In this document: one piece after another, positions 26,496 through 34,226 of the stretch
Layout of the letters: each line of letters starts with the position of its first letter
Numbering within the stretch: the first letter of the stretch is position 1
DNA from: an uncultured Actinomycetes bacterium
GTDB lineage: Bacteria; Actinomycetota; Coriobacteriia; Coriobacteriales; Atopobiaceae
NCBI GenBank assembly: GCA_900314685.1
Contig: OMWE01000004.1
Span: 42,601-106,600, forward strand
DNA length: 64,000 nt
Direction of reading: 5' to 3'
Program-made: the position numbers and the translations under genes
The notes under the pieces: generated by a model
Databases searched by the model: none
What the model was told of the DNA's origin: nothing
The model's input: the letters and a program-made list of their open reading frames with translations, nothing else

Positions 26496-26931
26496 CGTAC
26501 ATAAACGACCTACTTTGACAGATTCGTGTCAATGCCGGGCGTTTATGTGCGGCCGCCTCACGGGCGGGGTCGATGGCTCGTACATAAACCGGGGAGATTG
26601 ACACAGGCATGGCAAATTGTCCCTTTCATGTACGAACGGGCGATGGGCGTGAAGTGCCGTACCCCATCGTGGCGTGCGGTGGCGGGACTCCGTGCGTCGG
26701 GGCATCGTGCATCAGATGGTCTGTCAGCTGCTACAAACTGTCATACGGGCTTCTCATGTACGAAACTCTCGATGCCGGAATCCGAGAATCGAGCACCAGT
26801 AGGCTGCCGAGTGTGCTGATTACCGCCAGACGCCTGTTGGTGTACGAAATACTAAGAACTCTCAGAAGACATTCGTACATCAACCAGCCCTTTATTGCGG
26901 AACCACCTCAATAGGGGCTGTTGGCGTACGA
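26496..26931. repeat. Palindromic repeat array A (TCGTACAT family)
   Basis: Five imperfect palindromes of 56-59 bp are visible at 26496-26551, 26578-26634, 26705-26763, 26789-26847 and 26873-26931. Each starts near TCGTACATnAA and ends near TTnATGTACGA; the interior varies. Start-to-start spacing is 83 for 1-2, 84 for 3-4 and 84 for 4-5 (127 between 2 and 3). The intervening segments are 25 nt and unrelated to each other. The last unit also pairs deeper (CAACCAGCCC with GGGGCTGTTGG). Same family as array B at 62.2 kb. Confidence 0.85.
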
Positions 26932-27060
26932 ATGCCTGGTTGGTATGCTGACGCTTGGTTGCCGTACGAATGCCTGGCTTGCTGTACGAGTGCCCGGTTG
27001 GTGCGCGAATGCCTGGCTGGCGTGTGGATGCCTGGTTGCTGCCGAACGCATGTCGGTTGT
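26924..27060. repeat. Degenerate tandem of 19-20 bp units
   Basis: Immediately after array A, units like GCGTACGAATGCCTGGTTG recur about seven times with substitutions (for example CCGTACGAATGCCTGGCTTG, CTGTACGAGTGCCCGGTTG, GTGCGCGAATGCCTGGCTG). The GTACGAAT core is the right arm of the array-A palindrome, so this looks like an amplified arm. Confidence 0.75.
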
Positions 27061-27110
27061 GGGGATTCAGGCGCAGGCATCGTATGCGCAGATGCAGGCT
27101 TATGAGAGCA

Positions 27111-27148
27111 AAAAGAAGGACCCCCGCCAGCTGGTGACGGGGGTCCTT
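27111..27148 (-). terminator. Terminator of the scaffold/GGGtGRT operon
   Basis: AAGGACCCCCG (27116-27126) pairs with CGGGGGTCCTT (27138-27148). On the minus strand it is followed by TTCTTTTT. It lies about 120 bp after the GGGtGRT stop. Confidence 0.85.
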
Positions 27149-27190
27149 GCTCATGCGGAGCTGATTACGCTCGGTGCCGGCAAATCTCGG

Positions 27191-27240
27191 TGTCGGCAGA
27201 TGCTAGCAGATGCTAGCAGACGCTAGCACGTGCTGCCGGA
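27191..27240. repeat. Decamer tandem repeat
   Basis: Five consecutive 10-bp units: TGTCGGCAGA, TGCTAGCAGA, TGCTAGCAGA, CGCTAGCACG, TGCTGCCGGA. It lies just beyond the GGGtGRT stop codon. Probably slippage; the period equals about one helical turn. Confidence 0.75.
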
Positions 27241-27268
27241 TACCGGATGCCGGCGGACCGACGCGAAC

Positions 27269-28270
27269 TTACTTCATCGACTCCTCGACAGCCACGGCGC
27301 AGGCGACGGTCGCACCGACCATGGGGTTGTTGCCCATGCCGATGAGGCCCATCATGTCGACGTGCGCGGGGACGGAGCTGGAGCCGGCGAACTGGGCGCT
27401 GGAGTGCATACGGCCCATGGTGTCGGTCATGCCGTAGGAGGCAGGGCCGGCGGCCATGTTGTCCGGGTGCAGCGTACGGCCGGTGCCGCCGCCGGAAGCG
27501 ACGGAGAAGTACTTCTTGCCGGCCAGGACGCGCTCCTTGAAGTAGGTGCCCGCGACGGGGTGCTGGAAGCGGGTCGGGTTGGTGGAGTTGCCGGTGATCG
27601 AGATGTCGACGTTCTCGTGCCACATGATGGCAACGCCCTCGCGGACGTCGTCGGCGCCGTAGCAGTTGACGGCGGCACGCGGGCCCTCGGAGTAGGGGAT
27701 CGACTGGACGATCGTCAGCTCGCTGGTGAAGTAGTCGAACTGGGTCTGGACATAGGTGAAGCCGTTGATGCGGGCGATGATCTGGGCGGCGTCCTTGCCG
27801 AGGCCGTTCAGGATGACGCGCAGGGGCTTCTTGCGGGCCTTGTTGGCGTTGTTGGCAATGCCGATGGCGCCCTCAGCGGCGGCGAAGGACTCGTGGCCGG
27901 CCAGGAACGCGAAGCACTCGGTGTCCTCGCCGAGCAGCATGGCGCCCAGGTTGCCGTGGCCCAGGCCGACCTTGCGCTCCTCGGCGACGGAGCCGGGGAC
28001 GCAGAAGGCCTGCAGGCCCTCGCCGATGGCCGCGGCGGCCTCGGAAGCGGTCTTGCAGCCCTTCTTGATAGCGATGGCGCAACCCAGGGTGTAGGCCCAG
28101 GCGGCGTTCTCAAAAGCGATGGACTGGACGTCGAAGACGATCTGACGCGGGTCGAAGCCCTTGTCGAGGCAGATCTGAGCTGCCTCCTCGAGGTCCTTGA
28201 TGCCGTAGCTAGCCATCACCTTGGTGATCTTGTCGATGCGGCGCTCGTAACCCTCAAACGTAACTGCCAT
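27269..28270 (-). CDS. GGGtGRT protein
   Basis: This 333-residue protein belongs to the GGGtGRT family, named for the glycine-rich motif seen here as SGGGTGRTLHPDN near residue 238. Further conserved blocks are VTFEGYERRIDKI at the N-terminus, GLGHGNLGAMLLGEDTE and GHESFAAAEGAIGIA. The family has no established biochemical role but is almost always next to an IscU-like scaffold protein, as here: the scaffold gene ends 30 bp upstream. An iron-sulfur or cofactor function is a guess from that context. AAAAGGAGG precedes the start. A terminator follows. Confidence 0.88.
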   Translation of the reverse strand: MAVTFEGYERRIDKITKVMASYGIKDLEEAAQICLDKGFDPRQIVFDVQSIAFENAAWAYTLGCAIAIKKGCKTASEAAAAIGEGLQAFCVPGSVAEERKVGLGHGNLGAMLLGEDTECFAFLAGHESFAAAEGAIGIANNANKARKKPLRVILNGLGKDAAQIIARINGFTYVQTQFDYFTSELTIVQSIPYSEGPRAAVNCYGADDVREGVAIMWHENVDISITGNSTNPTRFQHPVAGTYFKERVLAGKKYFSVASGGGTGRTLHPDNMAAGPASYGMTDTMGRMHSSAQFAGSSSVPAHVDMMGLIGMGNNPMVGATVACAVAVEESMK

Positions 28271-28300
28271 TAGGTGTGCCTCCTTTTCTTTGCTCGTCGT

Positions 28301-28993
28301 TTACTCTTCGCGGGGATCGATGACCTTGGCGGGAGCATCCCACTGGCCATAGCGGCCCTTGGCCTTCTCGAGCGCCTCGTTGGCATCGGTGCCGGACTTG
28401 ACGTCGTCCATGAACTTGCCGAGGTTGATGAACTCGAAGCCAATGATCTCGTCCTTGTCGTTGAGGGCGAGGTGGGTGATGTAGCCCTGGGTGAGCTCGA
28501 GGTAGCGCGGACCCTTGGCGGAGGTGCCGTAGGTGGTGCCGACCATGGAGCGCTCGCCCTTGCCGAGGTCGTCGATGCCGGCGCCGATGGGCAGGCCGTT
28601 CTCGGAGAACGCGGTCTGGGTGCGGCCGTAGACGATCTGGAGGAACAGCTCGCGCATGGCGACGTTGATGGCGTCGCAGACGAGGTCGGTGTTGAGGGCC
28701 TCAAGAATGGTCTTCTTGGGCAGGATCTCGGCGGCCATAGCCGCGGAGTGGGTCATGCCGGAGCAGCCGATGGTCTCGACGAGGCACTCCTCGATGACGC
28801 CTTCCTTGACGTTGAGGGAGAGCTTGCAGGCACCCTGCTGGGGAGCACACCAACCCACGCCGTGCGTGTAGCCGGAGATGTCCTCGATCTTCTTGGCCTG
28901 GACCCACTTGCCCTCCTCGGGGATGGGCGCGGGGCCGTGGTACGCACCCTTGGCAACCGGGCACATCCTCTCTACTTCCGCTGAATACTGCAT
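28301..28993 (-). CDS. Iron-sulfur cluster assembly scaffold-like protein (IscU/NifU-N type)
   Basis: This 230-residue protein resembles the NifU/IscU fold, with cysteines in CPVAKGAYHG, WCAPQQGACKL and TIGCSGMTH that could hold a cluster. The IscU core sits in about residues 40-150; the C-terminal third (YLELTQGYITHLALNDKDEI ... region) is specific to the subfamily that travels with GGGtGRT proteins. GGAGAGGAG lies 6 nt before the ATG. It is the first gene of a two-gene operon with the GGGtGRT gene. No IscS-like desulfurase or SUF genes are in the window, so the partner system is unknown. Confidence 0.88.
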   Translation of the reverse strand: MQYSAEVERMCPVAKGAYHGPAPIPEEGKWVQAKKIEDISGYTHGVGWCAPQQGACKLSLNVKEGVIEECLVETIGCSGMTHSAAMAAEILPKKTILEALNTDLVCDAINVAMRELFLQIVYGRTQTAFSENGLPIGAGIDDLGKGERSMVGTTYGTSAKGPRYLELTQGYITHLALNDKDEIIGFEFINLGKFMDDVKSGTDANEALEKAKGRYGQWDAPAKVIDPREE

Positions 28994-29157
28994 GTAGAGC
29001 TCCTCTCCAACACCTCGGGCGTCGGCTACGGTGCCGGCGCACTTGTCCGTATTTGTCGCCGGCGGAGCCTGCGACGAGGAAACATGTCCGGCCGCCAGCC
29101 ATGCGGTCCAGACACATTGATTTTATGCCAGCCAACGCATATGCGGCAGGCGAGATT

Positions 29158-29170
29158 GCGAATTATTCGC
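29158..29170. promoter_or_regulatory. Operator-like palindrome GCGAATTATTCGC
   Basis: A 13-bp palindrome with 6-bp arms, followed by another GCGAAT half-site at 29179-29184. It lies 17 bp beyond the U32 gene's stop and about 165 bp upstream of the scaffold gene's start. A TAAAAT -10-like sequence on the minus strand is nearby. It is a candidate operator only. Confidence 0.3.
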
Positions 29171-29186
29171 CCAAATGCGCGAATGA

Positions 29187-30374
29187 TTACGGATTCGTGT
29201 ATGTCTCCGTACGTACGCACACCATATCGAGCGGCTCGACGGGCCAGGGCAGGTCGAGCGTGTACCGCTCGCCGTTGCTGACGAGGTCGCAAGACAGGCG
29301 TACCTCCCGTACCGGGCGGTGTGGGGAGAGGACGCAGGCGAGGGAACCGGCCGCGGCCTTGTTGCGGCAGGTGACGGTGGCACGCCAGCGGCCACCCGCG
29401 GGCCGGCAGCCGTCGACGACCGCCACGGGCACGCGGTCGCGCGCGTAGTCGACGCGCCCCGGGTTCTGCGTCGGCGCACCATAGAAGAAACCCGTGGAAT
29501 AAGGACGGTGGCTCACCAGGTCGAGCTCGGCACGCCAGGGGGCGGCGGGGTCGCCGTCGAGTACGTGGCGGTAGGCGTTGGTGACGGCCGCGACGTAGTA
29601 GCTGCCCTTGGCGCGGCCCTCGAGTTTGATCGCGTCGATGCCGGCGGCGGCAAGGTCGCCCAGGTGCTCGATCATGCAGAGGTCGTTGGAGGACAGCAGG
29701 TAGCTGCCGTGCTCGTCTTGCACTACATCGATCGGACGGTCGGGCGTGCGGTCCTCGACGATCGTCCAGGCCCAGCGGCAGGGTTGGGCGCAGGAGCCCT
29801 GCGCGGCGGAGCGACGGCCTCCTGTCATCTCGCTCGACAGCAGGCATCGCCCCGAGTACGCCATGCACATGGAGCCGTGCGCAAAGGCCTCGAGCTCCAG
29901 GTTGCGGGGGATGCGGCGGCGGAGCTCGGCGACCTGCGCCACGGTCATCTCGCGCGCGAGCACGATGCGCCGCACGCCCAGGCGGGCGTATTCCTGTGCT
30001 GCGACCGCGTTGGTGCAAGATGCCTGCGTGGAGAGGTGGATGGCGACATGGGGCGCGTGCGTGCGCAAGAGGGCGACGGCGCCGAGGTCCGCGACGATGG
30101 CGGCGTCCACGTGCGTCTGGTCAAGAAAATCCAGGTAGGCGGGCAGGACGTCGATATCGTCGTCGTACATCACGGTGTTGAGCGTCACGTGGACGGCCGC
30201 GCCTGCCTCATGGGCCCGCTCGACCGCTGCGGCGAGCTCGCCCTGTGCGAAGTTGCGCGCGCCGGCCCGCATGCCCCAGCGCGTGCCGGCCAGGTAGACT
30301 GCGTCCGCGCCGAAATGCAGGGCGCTCGCGAGCTGTTCGGGTCCTCCGGCCGGTGCAAGCAGTTCCATGGGCAT
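29187..30374 (-). CDS. U32 family peptidase/tRNA hydroxylation (TrhP-like) protein
   Basis: This 395-residue protein starts MPMELLAPAGGPEQLASAL, the typical U32 beginning, followed by GADAVYLAG. The conserved cluster-binding cysteines appear in GSMCMAYSGRCLLSS and GSCAQPCRW, and the U32 core is completed by NDLCMIEHLGDLAAAGIDAIKLEGRAK. Bacterial U32 proteins of this type (TrhP, RlhA, UbiU/V) are iron-sulfur dependent hydroxylases of RNA or quinone precursors rather than proven proteases. In the ho5U34 tRNA pathway they use prephenate. The start has only a distant AGGAAAGG, so it is moderately certain. It follows the SLT-like gene by about 46 bp on the same strand. Confidence 0.87.
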   Translation of the reverse strand: MPMELLAPAGGPEQLASALHFGADAVYLAGTRWGMRAGARNFAQGELAAAVERAHEAGAAVHVTLNTVMYDDDIDVLPAYLDFLDQTHVDAAIVADLGAVALLRTHAPHVAIHLSTQASCTNAVAAQEYARLGVRRIVLAREMTVAQVAELRRRIPRNLELEAFAHGSMCMAYSGRCLLSSEMTGGRRSAAQGSCAQPCRWAWTIVEDRTPDRPIDVVQDEHGSYLLSSNDLCMIEHLGDLAAAGIDAIKLEGRAKGSYYVAAVTNAYRHVLDGDPAAPWRAELDLVSHRPYSTGFFYGAPTQNPGRVDYARDRVPVAVVDGCRPAGGRWRATVTCRNKAAAGSLACVLSPHRPVREVRLSCDLVSNGERYTLDLPWPVEPLDMVCVRTETYTNP

Positions 30375-30419
30375 GTGCTGTCGGTTGCCTTTCCTGTGTG
30401 CCGGGCGTACTGGCTGCCC

Positions 30420-30995
30420 CTAGATCGAGTCCATCTCGCCCTGCACGAGGTAATACCAGTTTTCGGGGTCGGTGGCGTTGTATTTGTAGGCGGCTCTAAG
30501 GCTGTTGGTGGGGCCGTAGTACTCGGAGAGGCCCTTGACGTGGGCGTCGATGGCCTCCTCCCAGGAGTCCCAGCTGTACATGCCCCAGCCCCAGGCGTTG
30601 TGGCTGTAGTAGCAGTTGGCGCCCTTGCCGGACTCGACCGTGGCGATGGCGGGCGACCAGCGGGCGTCCACCCCGTATTTCCAGGAGGCGGTCGCGAAGG
30701 TCACGCCCTGGCCCTCGAGCGGGGAGCCGGCGAGGTAGTCGTCGATGCGCGCCGCCCACTCGTCGATGTAGGCCTGGCGCTCGGCGGCGTCCACCTCGGC
30801 GGTGGACGTCTCGCTCACCTGCGGCACGGGGTCGGCCGCCTGCGCGACCGCTCGGGCGGTCACGGCGTTGAGGTGGGCTATATATCCGGAGACGTACTGC
30901 GCGACCATGGTGACGATGACAAGCAGTGCGAGCGCGGGCACGATGGCGAGCATCACCCTGGTACGGCGCCCGACGGTGCGATCCGCCCCCCTCAT
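30420..30995 (-). CDS. Membrane-anchored lysozyme-like (transglycosylase/glucosaminidase-type) protein
   Basis: This 191-residue protein has a short basic N-terminus, one transmembrane helix (about 13-36, ALALLVIVTMVAQYV), a linker and a C-terminal domain. That domain reads ARWSPAIATVESGKG, then YSHNAWGWGMYSWDSWEEAI and HVKGLSEYYG. This pattern (a catalytic Glu in TVESG and a later N-A-W-G-W-G) is typical of lysozyme-like muralytic domains. The ATG overlaps the stop of the acyl-CoA dehydratase/activase gene (ATGA), so they are translationally coupled, although no functional link is obvious. Enzymatic specificity is unknown. Confidence 0.75.
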   Translation of the reverse strand: MRGADRTVGRRTRVMLAIVPALALLVIVTMVAQYVSGYIAHLNAVTARAVAQAADPVPQVSETSTAEVDAAERQAYIDEWAARIDDYLAGSPLEGQGVTFATASWKYGVDARWSPAIATVESGKGANCYYSHNAWGWGMYSWDSWEEAIDAHVKGLSEYYGPTNSLRAAYKYNATDPENWYYLVQGEMDSI

Positions 30996-32764
30996 CGCTG
31001 GAGCGATTCGAGGCCGAGCAGCGCGGCGCCGATCGCACCGCAGAGCTGCGAGTCGGGATGGACGGCGACCGGGGCGTCCAGCGTCTCGGTCAGGGCGGCG
31101 ACGACGCCCTCGTTCTGCGCGACGCCGCCGGTCATGAGATAGGGCGGTTCGGCGTGCACGCGACGTGCCAGCATGGTCGTCTTGCGCGCTACGGACTCGT
31201 CGAGGCCGTGGATCACGTCGGGGGTCGGGGTGTCGTTGGCGACGAGCGAGACGATCTCGGACTCGGCAAAGACGGTGCACATGCTGGAGATGTGCACGGG
31301 GTGCTTCCACGCGAGGCCCGTCTCGCAGAATTCGGGCAGGCTCATCTCGAGCGTGCGGGCCATCATCTCGAGGAAGCGGCCGGTGCCGGCGGCGCACTTG
31401 TCGTTCATCACAAAGTTGAGGACGCCGCCCCGGTCGTCCAGGTGGATGACCTTGGAGTCCTGGCCGCCGATGTCGATGACGGTGCGGGCCTCGGGCATCA
31501 GGTAGTGGGCGCCGCGCGCGTGGCAGGTGATCTCGGTGATCGAGCCGTCGGCGTCGGCGATGGAGTCGCGGCCGTAGCCCGTGGAGACTTCGAGGGTGAT
31601 GTCCGCGGCGGTAAGACCCGCCTGGGCGAGTGCCTGCTCCTTTGCCTTGGCGGCCGCCTCGGTGGCCTTGGCACCGGTGGGCAGGATGGCGGTGGCGACG
31701 ACGCGCGAGTTGCCGTCGACGATCGCGGCGTCGGTGGAGGTGGAGCCGGAGTCGATGCCGAGCACGTAGGTAGGTGCGTCGGGTCTGGCCTCCTTTTTGG
31801 GCTCGCCCGCACGGTCCGCTCCGTGACTGCGCAGCGTCTCGCCGAAGGCGGCAAGGCGGGTCTTGAGCTGGCCCGCGCTCTGCGAGGTGCCGTCTGTCTC
31901 GATCTTGACCATGGGCATGTCCCCCTCCCGTGTGGCAGCGGCGTACTCAAAGCCATAGTAGTCGCAGAACTTCATCGTATGGTACACGACGCCCCGCTGC
32001 CCCGGGCGGCCCACGAGTCCCGCGCGCGGCGAGACGTCGTCCATGCGCATGCAGGGCATCTGGTCGAGCAGGGCGCCCGCGTACCAGTCCAGGAAGGTGT
32101 CGAGCGTGCCGCCCGCGCGTCCGACGCCCAGGCCCGTCGGGTCGGCAGCGCCGCCCTCCCCGAGCGCCTCGCACGAGTCGCAGTCGCCCGCGGCCGCCAT
32201 GCGCGCGAGCTGGGGTGGGGGCGAGACGAGCAGGTGGCGCTCCGTGCAGGTGGCGTTCTCGACCGGGACGCCGACGTCCTCCTCCACGGTGCCGAGCAGC
32301 GCCCCGGTCGCATGGGCGCCCACGAGGGTCACACGGCCGTCCTGACGGGGGACGTACGGCTCAAAGGCCGCCAGCGCCGCGCCCACGTCGAAGGGACGGC
32401 CGGAGTAGGCGGCGTACGCGCGGGCGAGGTCCGCGAGACGGGCGCGGAAGAGACGCCGTTCTGCTTCTCCGCGTTTGTGCGGCAGGTCGAGCAGGTAGCA
32501 GAAGTCGAGGTGCCCCTGCCCCGCCAGGATGTCGTAGGCGCGCTTGATCACGTCGCAGCAGGTCACGAGCACGACCTCGTGCACGTCGTCCGCGAGCAGG
32601 CGCTCGATGAGGCCCTTGCCGTAGCCGCAGAGGTTGGGGTGGGCCAGGCGGTCCGCCTCGTCGAAGCTGGCGACGTCGGCCTCGGCCAGGACGGTCGTGG
32701 CGCCGAATCCCGCCAGCAGCTCGCGCGGCGTGTATTTGCAGGCGTAGTAGACGGTGTGCTCCAT
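30992..32764 (-). CDS. Fused 2-hydroxyacyl-CoA dehydratase subunit-like domain and BadF/HgdC-type activase
   Basis: The 590-residue protein joins two modules. The N-terminal part (about 1-325) resembles an HgdA/HgdB dehydratase subunit, with VTCCDVIKRAYDIL, LLDLPHKRGEAE and IETDGTSQSAGQLKTRLAAF. The C-terminal part (about 330-590) is an ASKHA-fold activase: GIDSGSTSTDAAIVDG, IDIGGQDSKVI, NDKCAAGTGRF and SSMCTVFAESE, whose cysteines hold the bridging [4Fe-4S] cluster of the homodimer. Such activases feed electrons, with ATP hydrolysis, to the dehydratase. The ATG at 32764 has AGAGG upstream. The separate HgdB-like gene lies 109 bp upstream. The substrate is unknown. Confidence 0.85.
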   Translation of the reverse strand: MEHTVYYACKYTPRELLAGFGATTVLAEADVASFDEADRLAHPNLCGYGKGLIERLLADDVHEVVLVTCCDVIKRAYDILAGQGHLDFCYLLDLPHKRGEAERRLFRARLADLARAYAAYSGRPFDVGAALAAFEPYVPRQDGRVTLVGAHATGALLGTVEEDVGVPVENATCTERHLLVSPPPQLARMAAAGDCDSCEALGEGGAADPTGLGVGRAGGTLDTFLDWYAGALLDQMPCMRMDDVSPRAGLVGRPGQRGVVYHTMKFCDYYGFEYAAATREGDMPMVKIETDGTSQSAGQLKTRLAAFGETLRSHGADRAGEPKKEARPDAPTYVLGIDSGSTSTDAAIVDGNSRVVATAILPTGAKATEAAAKAKEQALAQAGLTAADITLEVSTGYGRDSIADADGSITEITCHARGAHYLMPEARTVIDIGGQDSKVIHLDDRGGVLNFVMNDKCAAGTGRFLEMMARTLEMSLPEFCETGLAWKHPVHISSMCTVFAESEIVSLVANDTPTPDVIHGLDESVARKTTMLARRVHAEPPYLMTGGVAQNEGVVAALTETLDAPVAVHPDSQLCGAIGAALLGLESLQR

Positions 32765-32843
32765 GGTGCCTCTTCGCTCGTGCGGCCACCGGATAGCGAC
32801 GGTGGGTCTTGTGGTCGATGATAACGCTGCTGCCGACGGCGCC

Positions 32844-32889
32844 GCCACGGTCAGGGTTTGACCAACGCCACGGTCAGGGTCTGGTCGGC
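32844..32889. repeat. 23-bp tandem duplication spanning the stop of the HgdB-like gene
   Basis: GCCACGGTCAGGGT begins at 32844 and again at 32867; the second copy contains the stop codon of the HgdB-like gene (32874-32876). One of several stop-spanning duplications in the window. Confidence 0.75.
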
Positions 32890-34226
32890 GCCCCTGTCGC
32901 GCGGCGCGAGCGCAGGAGCTCGAGGAAGGCCTCGAAACGGGTCGAGAGCTGGCCGGTCATGTTGTTCTTGCGGTCGCAGCCGTCGCCGTCGAGCACCAGG
33001 GTGGGGTAGCCCGCCGCCTCGAGCTCGCGCCGGATGAGCTGCGCGGCGCCCGCGGTCTGGCGGCAGCCCCAGTGGCAAAAGACGACCACGCCGTCCGCAC
33101 GGGTCTGTTCCGCGAGGTAGCGCACGCGGTCCGCGCGGCGCTGGGACGGACCGTTGAAGCTGGTGCGCACGAGGCGCTCGGCCATCGCCTCGTAGGGCTG
33201 CCTCATCCCGTCGTACCAATAGCCGTCCGGGCAGACCTGGTCGTAGGCCATGTCGGTGGCGACGATCTGCGCCTCGGGCGTGCGGTCCAGGTGGCGCGAG
33301 ATCGCGGGCAAGAAGAACGGCGTCGTGTGCACCCACACCAGGTTGAGCCCCTCGTAGGGCCGCGCCGCCGCGTAGTCGGTGAGCATCTGGCGCGCCGCGA
33401 GCTCCATGTCAGCCGAGCCGAGCGCCACATGGGAGCACAGCAGCTCCTCCACCTGCAGCATCATGTCGGTCTGCAGGTACTTGCCCGCGCGCAGGGGCAG
33501 CGTCCGGTCGAGGATATCGAGCGTGCGCTGCGACCGGGCGACCAGCTGGCCCAGGCGGGCTTCGTCGAGCGCGCGGCCGGTGGCGGCCTCGCTCACGCGC
33601 GCGAGCTCGCGCAGCTGGTCGGCCACGTACCGGCAGGCGTCGCGGTCCTGCCCGTAGGGGACGTCGACGTAGACAAAGGGGGACCCCCACGTGCGCGCGA
33701 GGGTCTTGAAGGTGAGGTTGTTGGCGTCGCAGGCCACCGAGCAGGCCGCGAGCACGGCGGGGGCCTGCACGACCCCCGTCTCGGCCATGCTCATGAGCAC
33801 CTTGTGGTAGCTGCAGTAGGTCTCGGGGATGCCGCGGGACTCGGCGTCGGCGACAAAGGCGGCCTCCGCGTGGGCGCCTCCCGTCGTGCCCGAGATCGCC
33901 TCGGCCGTGATGGCGCGCATGCCGAGCGCCGCAAAGATCTCCGTCGGCAGGAAGATCGAGACCAGCGCCATGTTCCGGGGGTCCGAGAAGGACTTGCCGA
34001 CCATCTCGAAGGTCGTGCGGGCGATGGTGTTGCCCGACGGCAGGAGGTCCTTGTCGGGGAGGTGCGCCGTGCGCCAGCGCGTCCAGCCAAAGCCCAGGGA
34101 CAGCCAGTCGTGCACGAAGCGCGGCGAGGCCGCCAGGCGCGACCCGGCCACGTCGCCGTACCAGTCGAGCAGGCCCTGCGAGTCGTCGTCTGCGCGATTA
34201 GCCACGTGCGCCCCCGTCGGACTCAT
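32874..34226 (-). CDS. 2-hydroxyacyl-CoA dehydratase (HgdB/D-component-like)
   Basis: This protein of about 450 residues belongs to the HgdB/FldBC superfamily. It has YCSYHKVLMSMAETG, CSVACDANNLTFKTL, VYVDVPYGQD, and the C-terminal VVVFCHWGCRQTAGAAQLIRR with LDGDGCDRKNN, where cysteines would bind the [4Fe-4S] cluster. Its frame begins inside the 3' end of the M16 gene: either the ATG at 34226 or the GTG at 34205 could start it, both overlapping that gene, which implies translational coupling. With the fused subunit/activase downstream, it would form a two-polypeptide dehydratase or reductase. The substrate is not deducible; roles in benzoyl-CoA-like or double-cubane-cluster reduction are alternatives. 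Confidence 0.8.
   Translation of the reverse strand: MSPTGAHVANRADDDSQGLLDWYGDVAGSRLAASPRFVHDWLSLGFGWTRWRTAHLPDKDLLPSGNTIARTTFEMVGKSFSDPRNMALVSIFLPTEIFAALGMRAITAEAISGTTGGAHAEAAFVADAESRGIPETYCSYHKVLMSMAETGVVQAPAVLAACSVACDANNLTFKTLARTWGSPFVYVDVPYGQDRDACRYVADQLRELARVSEAATGRALDEARLGQLVARSQRTLDILDRTLPLRAGKYLQTDMMLQVEELLCSHVALGSADMELAARQMLTDYAAARPYEGLNLVWVHTTPFFLPAISRHLDRTPEAQIVATDMAYDQVCPDGYWYDGMRQPYEAMAERLVRTSFNGPSQRRADRVRYLAEQTRADGVVVFCHWGCRQTAGAAQLIRRELEAAGYPTLVLDGDGCDRKNNMTGQLSTRFEAFLELLRSRRATGAPTRP

Larger units (their letters stand above)
26362..27268. other. Non-coding 907-bp region with palindromic array and tandem repeats
   Basis: No convincing gene is present; the short frames in it follow the repeats and lack ribosome-binding sites. 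It contains the TCGTACAT-family palindrome array, a run of degenerate 19-20 bp tandem units, a terminator for the GGGtGRT operon, and a decamer tandem repeat (all listed separately). Confidence 0.7.

Noticed and set aside
26852..27154. Small protein with NQA/RQP repeats in array A
   Set aside because: It is a translation of the tandem DNA units, lacks a ribosome-binding site and reaches into the terminator.
26362..27268. tRNA or rRNA genes in the long intergenic regions
   Set aside because: No cloverleaf with TTCGA-type T-arm and matching acceptor stem was found here or at 62.0-62.9 kb.
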